Source of the DNA: Flavobacterium reichenbachii
GTDB taxonomy: Bacteria > Bacteroidota > Bacteroidia > Flavobacteriales > Flavobacteriaceae
NCBI RefSeq assembly: GCF_002217435.1
Contig: NZ_MUHF01000001.1
Coordinates: forward strand, 230,066-294,065
Length of the DNA stretch: 64,000 bases
Direction: 5' to 3'
In this document: in pieces, positions 53,733 to 63,468 of the stretch
Position numbering within the stretch: position 1 is the stretch's first letter
Layout: each line of letters starts with the position of its first letter
Position numbers and translations under genes: made by a program
The notes under the pieces: model-generated
The model's input: only the letters and a program-made list of their open reading frames with translations
The model's database searches: none
What the model was told of the DNA's origin: nothing

Positions 53733-54986
53733 ATGGAAACTAGTACAGATCAAGATATATTGAAAGTAAAAGCTTTAAAAAAAATGAAACAAAATGCTTT
53801 GGCACTTTTAGGTGTTGCAGTACTTCTTTTTATAATTGCTATTTACTTTAAAATCCCAATTTTACAGGCGTTTAGCGAAGCCGCTATGGTTGGGGGAATT
53901 GCCGATTGGTTTGCTGTTGTAGCTTTGTTTCGTCATCCTATGGGAATTCCGATTTGGCATACAGCAATTATTCCAACAAAGAAAAATGAGATTGGAGAAA
54001 ATTTAGGAAATTTTGTTTCAGAGGAATTCTTAAACCGTGAGAAACTGGAAATTAAATTGGATGAATTCAATTTTGCAGTTAAAGCTTCAGATTGGCTTTC
54101 ACAAAAAGAAAATGCGATAAAAATTGCCAATGTTGTTTCGGTAAATATTATTCCTGGAGTTTTAAATACAATTAACGATGAAGATATTAAGCGGTTTATT
54201 CAGGTTCAGTTTAGAGAAAGACTAGACGCCATAAATTTTGGCGACTGGGTTGCTGTTGCTTTAGAGCCGCTTCAAAAAGGCGAATTGAAAAATCAATTAC
54301 TAACTAATCTTTTTGATGTTTTGAGTAATGAATTGATCAATAATAAAGATCTTATTCGAAGAAAAGTAAAAGATTCTACGCCGTTTTTGAGTTTTGGTTT
54401 AGCCGATAAAAGCATTACAGAAGGAGTTTTTAATGGATTGTACGATTTCTTAAATACAGCCAAAGATCCTAACAGCGAAGTTAGAGCAAAGATAGATGAA
54501 TACGTTTATGACTTTCTGGATAAAGTAAAAAATTCAGAAGAAATGAGAGTCAAAATCAACAATTTGATTTTGGGTTTTACAGGTAAAAAAGAAGTTCAGG
54601 ACTATATAAACGGAATTTGGGATGAAATAAAATTATCTATTACAGATGATTTGGACAAAGGTGAAGAATCAAAAATAAGAAATAGCATTTCCGGCTTGAT
54701 TCAGAGTTTTGGCGAAGGTATAAGTCAGGATGAAATTATGATTGCTAAAATTAATAATTTTATAAAAGAGGATTTATTATCTGTACTTTTAAATAATAAA
54801 AAAGTAATTGGAGATCTGATTTCTTCAACCGTAAAAAGCTGGGACGGAAAAGAAGTTTCAGAAAAACTAGAGTTAGAAATTGGGAAAGACCTTCAATACA
54901 TAAGAATAAACGGCACACTTGTCGGCGGTATTATCGGACTTGTAATATATGGTGTCGAACAGATTTATCATTATTTTATTATTTAA
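53733..54986 (+). CDS. DUF445 domain-containing membrane protein
   Basis: A 417-residue protein with an N-terminal membrane helix (about residues 20-40: ALALLGVAVLLFIIAIYF) then AAMVGGIADWFAVVALFRHP and GIPIWHTAIIPTKKNEIGEN, the DUF445 signature. A long helical middle is rich in charged residues, and a C-terminal hydrophobic stretch (GTLVGGIIGLVIYGVEQI) anchors the end. Related to YjiN/YheB; function unknown. It is a single plus-strand gene between map and gpmI. Confidence 0.88.
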   Translation: METSTDQDILKVKALKKMKQNALALLGVAVLLFIIAIYFKIPILQAFSEAAMVGGIADWFAVVALFRHPMGIPIWHTAIIPTKKNEIGENLGNFVSEEFLNREKLEIKLDEFNFAVKASDWLSQKENAIKIANVVSVNIIPGVLNTINDEDIKRFIQVQFRERLDAINFGDWVAVALEPLQKGELKNQLLTNLFDVLSNELINNKDLIRRKVKDSTPFLSFGLADKSITEGVFNGLYDFLNTAKDPNSEVRAKIDEYVYDFLDKVKNSEEMRVKINNLILGFTGKKEVQDYINGIWDEIKLSITDDLDKGEESKIRNSISGLIQSFGEGISQDEIMIAKINNFIKEDLLSVLLNNKKVIGDLISSTVKSWDGKEVSEKLELEIGKDLQYIRINGTLVGGIIGLVIYGVEQIYHYFII

Positions 54987-55022
54987 ACTATAAGAGCTGT
55001 TTGCCTTTTTAAAAATAAAAAA

Positions 55023-55090
55023 CATATAAGAGATATAAGTCGAATCAAGCTTTTGAAGCTTTAATTAAATGAACTTATATCACTTATATG
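55023..55090. repeat. palindromic repeat (CATATAAG type), copy 1
   Basis: Arms CATATAAGAGATATAAGT (55023-55040) and ACTTATATCACTTATATG (55073-55090) pair at 17 of 18 positions. The centre contains GAAGCTTTAATTAAATGA. A related element is at 62517-62590. Confidence 0.75.
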
Positions 55091-55112
55091 GTTTAAAATA
55101 TTTAAGTGTTTT

Positions 55113-56630
55113 CTACAAAAGCGAATGACAAGTCATTGCATTTGGCTGCTGTACGCCCATTAATTCTAAAATAGTAGGAGCGATATCACCAAGAACACCA
55201 TTCTGAATATTTTTTAAATCCTTGTCAACTAAAATAATCGGCACCGGATTTGTTGTGTGCGCTGTATTTGGACTTCCATCAGGATTAATCATGGTTTCAC
55301 AGTTTCCGTGATCTGCAATTACAATTGTTGTGTAATCGTTTGCCAGAGCTGCTTCGATAACTTGTTTCACGCAAGCATCAACAGCTTCACAAGCCTGAAT
55401 AGCGGCACTCATAATTCCGGTATGACCTACCATGTCACCATTTGCAAAATTCAAACATACAAAATCAACTTCACCTTTGTTCAATTCAGGAACAAGTGCA
55501 TCAGTAAGTTCAAAAGCGCTCATTTCTGGCTTTAGATCATAAGTAGCCACTTTTGGAGAGTTTCTTAAAATTCTGGATTCGCCTTCAAAAGGAGTTTCTC
55601 TTCCTCCTGAAAAGAAAAATGTTACGTGCGGATATTTTTCTGTTTCGGCAATTCTGATTTGTTTTTTACCTGCTTTTTCTAAAACTTCACCAAGTGTTTC
55701 AGTGATATTATCTTTATTGTAAACCACTTTTACGTCATGATATGTTTCGTCATAATTAGTAAGCGTTACATAATATAACTTCAGCTTGTGCATGTTTTGC
55801 TCGTGAAAGTCTTGCTGAGAAAGTGCTTCTGTAAGTTCGCGTCCGCGGTCTGTTCTAAAGTTAAAGAAAATTACCACATCATCTTCGCTGATCGTTGCTA
55901 AGGGTTTTTGTGTCTCATCAACCATTACCACAGGTGCAATAAACTCGTCAGTAACATCATGAGCATAACTGTCTAAAACACTTGCAACAGCATTTGTAGA
56001 AGGAATTCCAATTCCGTTAACAACCAAATCGTAAGCTAATTTTACGCGTTCCCATCGTTTGTCACGGTCCATTGCGTAGTAACGACCCACAATAGAGGCA
56101 ATTTTTACAGGAGTTTCTTTGATGTAATCTTCAAGATCGTGAATGTATTTTGCACCAGATTTTGGATCAACATCGCGCCCGTCTGTAAAAGCGTGAACAT
56201 AAACCTGATCTAAACCATATTCTTGCGAAGCATCTATTAAACCACGCAGGTGAGAAGTATGAGAGTGAACACCTCCGTCAGAAACTAATCCTAAAAAGTG
56301 TACTTTTTTGTTGTTTTGTTTTGCATATATAAAAGCATCAATAAGAACTTGTTCTTTGGCAAGTGTTTGATGTGCTACTGCTAAATTTATTTTTGCTAAA
56401 TCCTGGTATACAATTCTTCCGGCACCAAGATTCATGTGTCCCACTTCACTGTTTCCCATTTGTCCTTCAGGAAGACCAACATTTAATCCGTCAGTTCTAA
56501 GCTGTGCGCTTGGGTATTTTGTGTAAAGACTATTTATAAAAGGAACATTTGCATTGTCTATTGCAGAAACTTTAGGGTCAGGAGATTTTCCCCAACCGTC
56601 TAAAATCATAAGGATAACTTTTTTGTTCAT
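55113..56630 (-). CDS. gpmI: 2,3-bisphosphoglycerate-independent phosphoglycerate mutase
   Basis: A 505-residue two-domain metalloenzyme of glycolysis. The start at 56630 gives MNKKVILMILDGWG, the normal N-terminus with the metal-binding Asp; an ATG one codon upstream is possible. The catalytic Ser is in MGNSEVGHMNLGAGR near residue 60. FTDGRDVDPKSGAKY, GRYYAMDRDKRWER and VIADHGNCETMINPDGSPNT are also typical. Length is standard. Confidence 0.95.
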   Translation of the reverse strand: MNKKVILMILDGWGKSPDPKVSAIDNANVPFINSLYTKYPSAQLRTDGLNVGLPEGQMGNSEVGHMNLGAGRIVYQDLAKINLAVAHQTLAKEQVLIDAFIYAKQNNKKVHFLGLVSDGGVHSHTSHLRGLIDASQEYGLDQVYVHAFTDGRDVDPKSGAKYIHDLEDYIKETPVKIASIVGRYYAMDRDKRWERVKLAYDLVVNGIGIPSTNAVASVLDSYAHDVTDEFIAPVVMVDETQKPLATISEDDVVIFFNFRTDRGRELTEALSQQDFHEQNMHKLKLYYVTLTNYDETYHDVKVVYNKDNITETLGEVLEKAGKKQIRIAETEKYPHVTFFFSGGRETPFEGESRILRNSPKVATYDLKPEMSAFELTDALVPELNKGEVDFVCLNFANGDMVGHTGIMSAAIQACEAVDACVKQVIEAALANDYTTIVIADHGNCETMINPDGSPNTAHTTNPVPIILVDKDLKNIQNGVLGDIAPTILELMGVQQPNAMTCHSLL

Positions 56631-56770
56631 CATTTTTTGTTTTCTACAAAGATAAGGCATTTCTAAAATGCGAAAGAAAGCATTGTTACAATTTATGGTT
56701 AATAAAATGAAGCGTATTAAAAAATAATAATTTAATTATAGAAGTCTTTATTTTTTAAAATTAATTCACG

Positions 56771-59200
56771 CTATGCTCTCTTTCCGAACTTATTTTTGAC
56801 TCCATTATAGTCAATAAAATATTTAACGCTAATAGAAAAAATGTGTTTTAGAGCGTCATTGTTTAATAATCCTGTAACGGTATTCTTGAAATCTTTGTCA
56901 ATAATTCGCTCAAAGTTAGATGCGCTGTTTCGGTACAAAACAGAAAGCTGGCTTCCCGGCGCAAACCACCAAGAATAAGACAAGTCAGCATTCCAGGAAT
57001 AAAAGCTTGAATTTTTATTTGTTGTGTATTCAGGATATGGATTTAAGGTTCCGTCTGAAGCCAATTCAAGCGCTTCCTTATTTTCTGCATAAGACCAATA
57101 CTGACGAACAGCCAGATTTAAAGTCATGGCGCTGTTTAAAGCATATTTTCCTGATAATGTGTTAGAATATGTAAATACATTTCGATTTGCAAAGACAATT
57201 GTTTTAGGAGTGCTTTCGTTGTCATCATCGTCATAGCTGTCAATATAACCTTTGTTATTATTACGTTTAAAGAAACTAAAAGTATAAGTAAGCAGCAGTT
57301 TGTCGCTAAAACGATATCTCGGCCCTACATCAACGCCATATGCCATACGTCCAGGCTCGTCGGCAAAAGATATGGACGGATTTATGTCTATTGCAAATTT
57401 ATGATTGTAATTGGTAGAAATACTTCCCCAAAGATCTATTTTTCGTGGAATTATTACATATCGGTCTGTTGCTCTTGGTTCGTAATAATCATGAGTTTCT
57501 AAAGGGAAAACTGTAAATCCAGCTCCGTAATAATTGTTTTTTACGGTTGAAAGATTTAACTCTGCACTGATCTTATTGTCTTGCAATTTTCCAGATTCTT
57601 TATTGAATTCCGTGTACATATCATAATCAATCTTAAAGCTGTTAAAAAGCTTCGTTGGATTTAAAATCCTGTAATTAGCATTTCCATAGAAATTATAATA
57701 ATTGGTGTAGAAATTAATCCCTAAATCATTTGGGTCGAAATTTTTTGAAACAAAGTCTGTACCTACGCTGTAGCGATAATTACCGCTGGTTTCTGCAAAA
57801 CCCACTGTTGTAAAAACCCCCGTTTTGTTTTCAGTATCATGAATATAGCTGTATTTTGCATTTCCAAACAAACTATAAGTATTTGCTTTTGTGTTTAAGT
57901 CCCAAGCCAGCCCCGTTACATTGGCATCTCTATAATGAAAATTTCGAGTAACATTTGTATTGATTAAAGTTACCGAGGAGTTTTTACGAAAACGCTGATC
58001 CAATACCAAAACGTTATAATTTGTCAACGGCTCTATAATTTCGCGTCTTGTTTCTCCTGTTATCGTATCTTTTATTGTGGCAAAAGTTTTTTCGGTAATG
58101 GCATTTAAAATTCCAATTCCCAATCCGTTTTTTGTTCTGCCGGAAACTTTTAGCGCATTAATAAGATTTACATTTTGTACCGTTTCAATTATTTCTTCGT
58201 TGTCAATCAATGCTGGTTCAACAGAAGGAGTTCCCCCAATTCTTCTGGAATAAAACATATTTCCTTTGCTGAATAAGTCTGTTCCTTCAGTAAAAAAAGC
58301 TCTATTTTCATTAAACTGTTGCTCAAAAGGACCTAAATTCAGAATTTGATCATCATATTTCGCCTGCCCAAAATCAGGAATCAAAATAGCGTCAAGAGTA
58401 AAAGCATCATTAATTCCGTATTTAATATCCATTCCGCCTTTCATCGTGCCATATGTTTTTTGACCTTCTGCGGCATTTAGATAAAAAGATGCATAAGGCA
58501 TAAAAAATAATCGGGTAGGAGGTTTAATATTTTCGATTCCCTGCAAATCACCGTTTTGCTGTGTAAAAGTTCCTAATTTGGTATCAATAAGGCTCCAAGT
58601 GTACTTTTGTCGATCTCGTTTTATTTCTCTAAAGAAATTTATTCCCCAGGTTTGTTTGTTCTCTCCAGAAAAACGTAAAGCAGCATAAGGAATTTTAATT
58701 TCGACATTCCAGCCTTGCTCTGTAAGTATCGCTTTGCTCATCCAAACAGCATCCCACGAATAATCTTCACCATTTACATCAGTCATAATACAATCGCCCT
58801 GAACATCTGCGGCGGAAACAAAAAACTCAAAATTCTGCTGGCCGTCATTAAAGCCGTTTATAAAAACCCCAAAAATATCTGCAGTTCCAAAGTTATCGCG
58901 CTGCGAAATCTCTTTTAAAACCTTACGCGGTTCATCATCAAACATTGTGGCACCAATATAAATGGCATCATTGTTATATAGAACCTTAACTTCTGTTCTT
59001 TTGTTTTCTGGTATTTGTTTTCCATTATCAGGCTGAAACATAATGAAATCTGTAGCAATGCTCGCATTTTGCCATGCAGTCTCATCTAGTTTTCCGTCTA
59101 TAGAAATACTTTCGTTGATTGGGTGTGCCTGCAAAGTCTTTTTTTGGCTGTAAATCCAAAAACTAGAAAGCAAAAAGCAGAAAAAAAGTAATTTTTTCAT
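56771..59200 (-). CDS. DUF5916/carbohydrate-binding family 9-like outer-membrane protein
   Basis: An 809-residue exported protein with a signal peptide (MKKLLFFCFLLSSFWIYSQ). Residues about 30-210 are a CBM9-like/DUF5916 domain (ISIDGKLDETAWQNA, IYIGATMFDDEP, VFINGFNDGQQNFEFF, WGINFFREIKRD). The rest is a long beta-strand-rich DUF5916 region with FFTEGTDLFSKGNMFYSRRIGG, most likely an outer-membrane barrel. Common in Bacteroidota; substrate unknown. Confidence 0.87.
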   Translation of the reverse strand: MKKLLFFCFLLSSFWIYSQKKTLQAHPINESISIDGKLDETAWQNASIATDFIMFQPDNGKQIPENKRTEVKVLYNNDAIYIGATMFDDEPRKVLKEISQRDNFGTADIFGVFINGFNDGQQNFEFFVSAADVQGDCIMTDVNGEDYSWDAVWMSKAILTEQGWNVEIKIPYAALRFSGENKQTWGINFFREIKRDRQKYTWSLIDTKLGTFTQQNGDLQGIENIKPPTRLFFMPYASFYLNAAEGQKTYGTMKGGMDIKYGINDAFTLDAILIPDFGQAKYDDQILNLGPFEQQFNENRAFFTEGTDLFSKGNMFYSRRIGGTPSVEPALIDNEEIIETVQNVNLINALKVSGRTKNGLGIGILNAITEKTFATIKDTITGETRREIIEPLTNYNVLVLDQRFRKNSSVTLINTNVTRNFHYRDANVTGLAWDLNTKANTYSLFGNAKYSYIHDTENKTGVFTTVGFAETSGNYRYSVGTDFVSKNFDPNDLGINFYTNYYNFYGNANYRILNPTKLFNSFKIDYDMYTEFNKESGKLQDNKISAELNLSTVKNNYYGAGFTVFPLETHDYYEPRATDRYVIIPRKIDLWGSISTNYNHKFAIDINPSISFADEPGRMAYGVDVGPRYRFSDKLLLTYTFSFFKRNNNKGYIDSYDDDDNESTPKTIVFANRNVFTYSNTLSGKYALNSAMTLNLAVRQYWSYAENKEALELASDGTLNPYPEYTTNKNSSFYSWNADLSYSWWFAPGSQLSVLYRNSASNFERIIDKDFKNTVTGLLNNDALKHIFSISVKYFIDYNGVKNKFGKRA

Positions 59201-59417
59201 TTTGGTTTAAAATGGTTTAGAAGTCTTCTAGAGAATAGACGGGTATTTTTTGAGATTGTTACACTTTAAAATTTTTATTTTATAGAATTTCAATTTTTAA
59301 AAATATTTTTATAAGTAAATTCTTTGTAAAAATAGCAAAATTGTCTCGATTTGCTAATTTTATGCTTATAAATTGTTAAAGTTTAAACAAAAAGCACCTC
59401 ATTTCCAGAGTTTTATT

Positions 59418-59446
59418 TTGTCCCCTATATTTTTTTTATACTTTTG
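59418..59446 (+). promoter_or_regulatory. promoter of the murein L,D-transpeptidase-like gene
   Basis: TTG (59418-59420), an 18-bp spacer and TACTTTTG (59439-59446) lie about 37 bp before the start codon. Confidence 0.6.
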
Positions 59447-59483
59447 CCGAACCCAAATTTGTTGTTTAACCTAAAGAAATTCA

Positions 59484-60209
59484 ATGATTTACAAAATTTA
59501 TCCCTTAATGGTGTTTTTGATTATGTCTTTTGGAAAAGACTCTTACAACACCGCCGATCTTAAAAAAGCACCAACGGTTAAAAATTTTGCTAAAGCAGAA
59601 AAGCCTTCAGTTGATGCCAGTATTGAAAACGTTTATTACGCTCTAAATGCTAATAATTTTAGTATGCCGGAACTTAAAACTTTTTCTGAAGCCTTAAAAG
59701 GTTTCTACCTGTTGAAAGAAAGAGGAATAGTTCAAAAAAACATTTTAACCCTTATTGATTTTAGTTTGTCATCAAATGTAAAACGCCTTTGGGTGATTGA
59801 TATGACAACAAATACAATTCTGTTCAACTCTTTAGTTGCCCACGGAAGAAATACCGGAGAAGAATTTGCATCTGCATTTTCAAATTTAAATTCTTCTTTT
59901 AAAAGCAGCTTAGGTTTTTATTCAACAGGCGAAATTTACCAAGGTAAACATGGAGCTTCGCTTCGTTTAGACGGTTTAGAAAGAGGTCTGAACAGCAATG
60001 CCCGCGAAAGAGGTGTTGTTATGCACGGCGCAGATTACGTTTCTGAATCTTTTATCAGAGACCACAAAAGATTAGGCAGAAGCCAAGGTTGTCCAGCTCT
60101 TCCTGTAGAATTGACAGATGAGATAATTGAAACGATCAAAGATAAATCGTGTTTGTATATCTATCATCCGTCAAGAAGTTTTACGATGGAAGAAAAATTA
60201 ATCTCTTAA
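59484..60209 (+). CDS. murein L,D-transpeptidase catalytic domain family protein
   Basis: A 241-residue protein of the YkuD_2 type. After an N-terminal hydrophobic segment (YPLMVFLIMSFG), the catalytic domain shows LWVIDMTTNTILFNSLVAHG, then ERGVVMHGADYV and the catalytic His-Gly and Ser-x-Gly-Cys motif RLGRSQGCPALP (Cys near residue 203). It would cleave or cross-link peptidoglycan stem peptides in the periplasm. It converges on a second, different L,D-transpeptidase gene, overlapping it by 12 bp. Confidence 0.88.
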   Translation: MIYKIYPLMVFLIMSFGKDSYNTADLKKAPTVKNFAKAEKPSVDASIENVYYALNANNFSMPELKTFSEALKGFYLLKERGIVQKNILTLIDFSLSSNVKRLWVIDMTTNTILFNSLVAHGRNTGEEFASAFSNLNSSFKSSLGFYSTGEIYQGKHGASLRLDGLERGLNSNARERGVVMHGADYVSESFIRDHKRLGRSQGCPALPVELTDEIIETIKDKSCLYIYHPSRSFTMEEKLIS

Positions 60210-61784
60210 TTTAGCATATAAATCCGAATCCAGATTATAAATATCAGCTCTGAAAATGAGCTGATTTTTTTTGCTCCAAGCGGTCCAATACCATTGGTAC
60301 AAAGCATACTTTTTTGTGATTTTGGTATACATTGTCTTTTTAGAAGCTACAATAGTATCGATTTTCTCTTTTGAATAGTTCTCAGAATCGTCTAGAATAT
60401 GTTCTGCTAGTTCTAACGGATTTTCTACACGCACGCACCCGGAGCTTAAAGAGCGATTGCTTCGTCCAAAATAATTACGATGATTAGTATCGTGTAAGTA
60501 TACGCTGTGATGATTAGGGAATAAAATTTTCATTACTCCCAGCGAATTGTTATAACCCGGACTTTGTACGTAACGATAATTACCCGGTTTATTTTCGTTC
60601 CAAGCTTTTGGATCTACCACTTTTCCCGCGGTATCATAGATAGTAATATTTTTTTTAGCCAAATAATTTCGATTGCGTTTCATTGCAGGAACAACATCTT
60701 CTTTTAAAATAGTAGGAGGAACGGTCCAGGTTGGGTTAAAAACAACAGATTTTAAAACAGAAGTAATAATTGGTGTTTTTCTTTTGCTTGTTCCTACCAC
60801 AACATTTCGAACCAAAGTAGTGTCTTGCATTTCTACCACATTTAAACTGTAATCAGGAATATTAATTATAAAATAATTTTCGGAAAAATCATTTGTATAC
60901 CATCTCCAACGTTCTAAATTGGCAATAATTTGTTGTTTTCGTCTTTCTTTAGAATAATTTAAAGCACTTATTGTTCCTGCTCCAATAACTCCGTCTGCAG
61001 CTAATCCGTGTCGTTCCTGAAATTTCTTAACAGCTTCAAAGGTTTTCTCGTCGTAAATTTTGGTCAAGCTGTCGCTTTTTCCAGACATGTCTTTCCAGAA
61101 CAAAAGCGTTTTTTTTATGTTTATTAAAGCGCTGCTGGTATCTTTTAAGGTTATTTTAGTGTCAGATTTTATAGTGCCAATACTATCGTCAGGAAAAGTA
61201 TTAATTATTTCAAGTGCTTTTATTAATTCTTTATATGGAGCTGATTTTGGCTGGATGTTTTCTGCAATACTATCTAGTTTGTTGTTGTTGAATGCTTTAA
61301 TCAATGCGTCGTTAACATCAAATTTTTTCTCTTCCAGATCCCAGTCGGTGTATAATTTTTTAGGGTCTAATTTGCCTTTATATAAATGGGTGAGATATAA
61401 TTCGAAATTATAAGTAAGTAAAATATCGTAAGTGGCCAGATCGACATCTTTTAAAGAAGCTATTCTTTTTTCCAGCTGTTCTAGTTTAGAAGATTTGTAG
61501 TCATCTGGATTTAAACCTAATGCCTCAGAATTCTTTAAAAGAGATAAAATATAAGTTCTTTTTTTAAGATTTCCCCAAACAGTTTTATTTCCCGAAGAAT
61601 TGTAGAACTGTTTAAGTGTCTCGCTTTTAAAAGAGTTAATTTTTGCAGTATCAATTGAAACTTTTCTTTCGTCAGTTAATATAATTGTGGGAACGGCTTT
61701 TTTGGCGGCAGGAATAATTTTTGGCTTATCATCTTTGCAGCTGATAATGATACTTAAAAGTAACAGAAAGTAAATTTTCTTCAT
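60198..61784 (-). CDS. L,D-transpeptidase (YcbB-like) lipoprotein
   Basis: A 528-residue lipoprotein. The lipobox IISC gives Cys16. A helical N-terminal scaffold (YKSSKLEQLEKRIAS) resembles E. coli LdtD/YcbB, followed by a peptidoglycan-binding domain (KTFEAVKKFQERHGLAADGV near residue 245) and a YkuD domain with VVVGTSKRKTPI and LHDTNHRNYFGRSNRSLSSG then CVRVENP, with the catalytic Cys near residue 449. It should form 3-3 cross-links. The stop overlaps the convergent gene. Confidence 0.92.
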   Translation of the reverse strand: MKKIYFLLLLSIIISCKDDKPKIIPAAKKAVPTIILTDERKVSIDTAKINSFKSETLKQFYNSSGNKTVWGNLKKRTYILSLLKNSEALGLNPDDYKSSKLEQLEKRIASLKDVDLATYDILLTYNFELYLTHLYKGKLDPKKLYTDWDLEEKKFDVNDALIKAFNNNKLDSIAENIQPKSAPYKELIKALEIINTFPDDSIGTIKSDTKITLKDTSSALINIKKTLLFWKDMSGKSDSLTKIYDEKTFEAVKKFQERHGLAADGVIGAGTISALNYSKERRKQQIIANLERWRWYTNDFSENYFIINIPDYSLNVVEMQDTTLVRNVVVGTSKRKTPIITSVLKSVVFNPTWTVPPTILKEDVVPAMKRNRNYLAKKNITIYDTAGKVVDPKAWNENKPGNYRYVQSPGYNNSLGVMKILFPNHHSVYLHDTNHRNYFGRSNRSLSSGCVRVENPLELAEHILDDSENYSKEKIDTIVASKKTMYTKITKKYALYQWYWTAWSKKNQLIFRADIYNLDSDLYAKLRD

Positions 61785-62210
61785 ATTATATTTTTTAACC
61801 TAAATAATGTTCTTCAATAATTTGATATCAAAAGGTACGCCGAAAATTTACAACCAGTGCTTAGACTTAAAAAATAAATTTCGAACGCAAATATAGTGTG
61901 GCTTTTTTCAAATAACGAAATAATTCCTATTAAATATTGATCGAGATTTAGTTTTGAAATATTTTAAAGCTTAGTTTTTTGTTAGCTGTTCTAGATTACG
62001 GCGGTTTTTTTTATGTCATTGCTGGATTTTGGAAGACAATAGTTCGTTTTAATATTGTTTTATCCAAAGTATCGCTGTTTTTTGAAAAATAAATAAATAT
62101 ATAACTTTTTAATTTTAAATAGATTATAAAAAATAGTTCGTTTTTATTAATTTTTTTTGAAAAAAAGCTTGTTTTGAACTGAACTTATTTTTTATATTTG
62201 CACCAGTAAT
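61785..62210. other. 426-bp AT-rich intergenic gap
   Basis: It holds the upstream region of the L,D-transpeptidase (a TATATTTG box on the minus strand, complement of 61888-61895, without a well-placed -33 element) and the tRNA-Gly promoter near its right end. Otherwise no gene or hairpin is seen. Confidence 0.5.
62169..62200 (+). promoter_or_regulatory. promoter of the first tRNA-Gly(TCC)
   Basis: TATATTTG (62193-62200) is preceded by TTG at 62169-62171 (21-bp spacer) or at 62174-62176 (16-bp spacer). It is 10 bp upstream of the tRNA. Confidence 0.6.
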
Positions 62211-62283
<73 letters not shown>

Positions 62284-62285
62284 CT

Positions 62286-62319
62286 AAAAAAACCGAAACT
62301 TAAATGTTTCGGTTTTTTT
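62286..62319 (+). terminator. terminator of tRNA-Gly copy 1
   Basis: A 14-bp stem AAAAAAACCGAAAC/GTTTCGGTTTTTTT directly follows the tRNA. Confidence 0.88.
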
Positions 62320-62344
62320 ATCAAAGAAAAATAATTACTGAATT

Positions 62345-62377
62345 TTGTTTTTTAATTCATTTAATTGTTTATATTTG
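62345..62377 (+). promoter_or_regulatory. promoter of the second tRNA-Gly(TCC)
   Basis: TTG (62345-62347), a 22-bp spacer and TATATTTG (62370-62377) lie 12 bp upstream of the tRNA. The TATATTTGCACC word is shared with copy 1. Confidence 0.65.
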
Positions 62378-62389
62378 CACCCTGTTAAT

Positions 62390-62462
<73 letters not shown>

Positions 62463-62466
62463 CTTC

Positions 62467-62495
62467 AAAATCCTCAAACATTGTTTGAGGATTTT
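62467..62495 (+). terminator. terminator of tRNA-Gly copy 2
   Basis: A perfect 13-bp stem AAAATCCTCAAAC/GTTTGAGGATTTT followed by T. Confidence 0.88.
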
Positions 62496-62516
62496 TTGTT
62501 TTTACTCTATTTTAAA

Positions 62517-62590
62517 ACCATATAAAATATATAAGTAAATAAGTTTTTTTGCTGAAGCTTTAATTAAATGACTTCTATAGCTTATATGGT
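62517..62590. repeat. palindromic repeat (CATATAAG type), copy 2
   Basis: Arms 62517-62536 and 62571-62590 pair at 17 of 20 positions. The interior GAAGCTTTAATTAAATGAC closely matches the element at 55023-55090. Confidence 0.7.
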
Positions 62591-62597
62591 AGAAAAA

Positions 62598-63305
62598 TTA
62601 GTTTAAACTGCTTAAGTCGCTTTCTGTTTCTAATTCTGCTGGAGTTTCATTTTGTTTGAATAAACGAGCAGTCAAATTTCCTTTCAAAGTTATTTTTTCT
62701 CCTTTAACTTCCAGCCAGCTTCCTTCTCTCAAGCCTAAAACCGGGATGGAATTGAATGCATGAAATTCTTTGATTCTCGTTTCGCGCGTTTCACCCATAT
62801 GATGAGAATTTGCGTCCGGATCTAAATAATGAGGATTTAAATTGAATGGAATTAATCCTAAAGTCTGAAAACTTGGAGGATAAATGATAGGCATGTCATT
62901 AGTAGTCTGCATAGATAAACCGCAAATATTACTGCCGGCACTTGTGCCTAAATAGGGTGTTCCGTTTTTAACAGTTTCTGATAAAACCTGCATTACATTG
63001 TTTTTGTATAATTGTGTAACAAGCAAAAACGTATTTCCTCCTCCTGTAAATATCCCTTCTGCGGTTTTAATAGCTTCTGCAGGATTTTCAAACTCATGAA
63101 TTCCTTTGACTTTGATATTTATTAAAGCAAATGCTTCTGCTGCTTTTTTTGTGTAATCATCGTGTGAGACACCGCTTGGTCTGGCATATGGAATAAATAA
63201 AATATTTTTACAATTTTTAAAATGCAATTGTAATGTAGGTAATAAATAATCTAAATAACTGCCGCCGTGCAGTGTAGAAGTACTTGCGATAATAATACTT
63301 TTCAT
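62598..63305 (-). CDS. peptidase E / S51-like dipeptidase
   Basis: A 235-residue serine peptidase of family S51, which releases N-terminal Asp dipeptides or acts as a cyanophycinase-like hydrolase. I start at 63305 (MKSIIIASTSTLHGGSYLDY). The nucleophile is Ser in YLGTSAGSNICG, the GIFTGGGNTFLLV block precedes it, and NPHYLDPDANSHHMGETRE carries the His region. No signal peptide. The extra 18 residues of the longer frame are not family-like. Confidence 0.88.
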   Translation of the reverse strand: MKSIIIASTSTLHGGSYLDYLLPTLQLHFKNCKNILFIPYARPSGVSHDDYTKKAAEAFALINIKVKGIHEFENPAEAIKTAEGIFTGGGNTFLLVTQLYKNNVMQVLSETVKNGTPYLGTSAGSNICGLSMQTTNDMPIIYPPSFQTLGLIPFNLNPHYLDPDANSHHMGETRETRIKEFHAFNSIPVLGLREGSWLEVKGEKITLKGNLTARLFKQNETPAELETESDLSSLN

Positions 63306-63468
63306 AAAAAATAAACTCAATTTGTTGTTGCTAAAGGTATTAAAAGTCTGTTTTTTCAAGTTTAAATTTTCGTTTAATTAACATATTTTTACCATGTTCT
63401 TAATACTAAATTTGGAGCACATTAAGATATTTTTACATCTTTAAGAATAATTCTAACTTTTTTCTATT

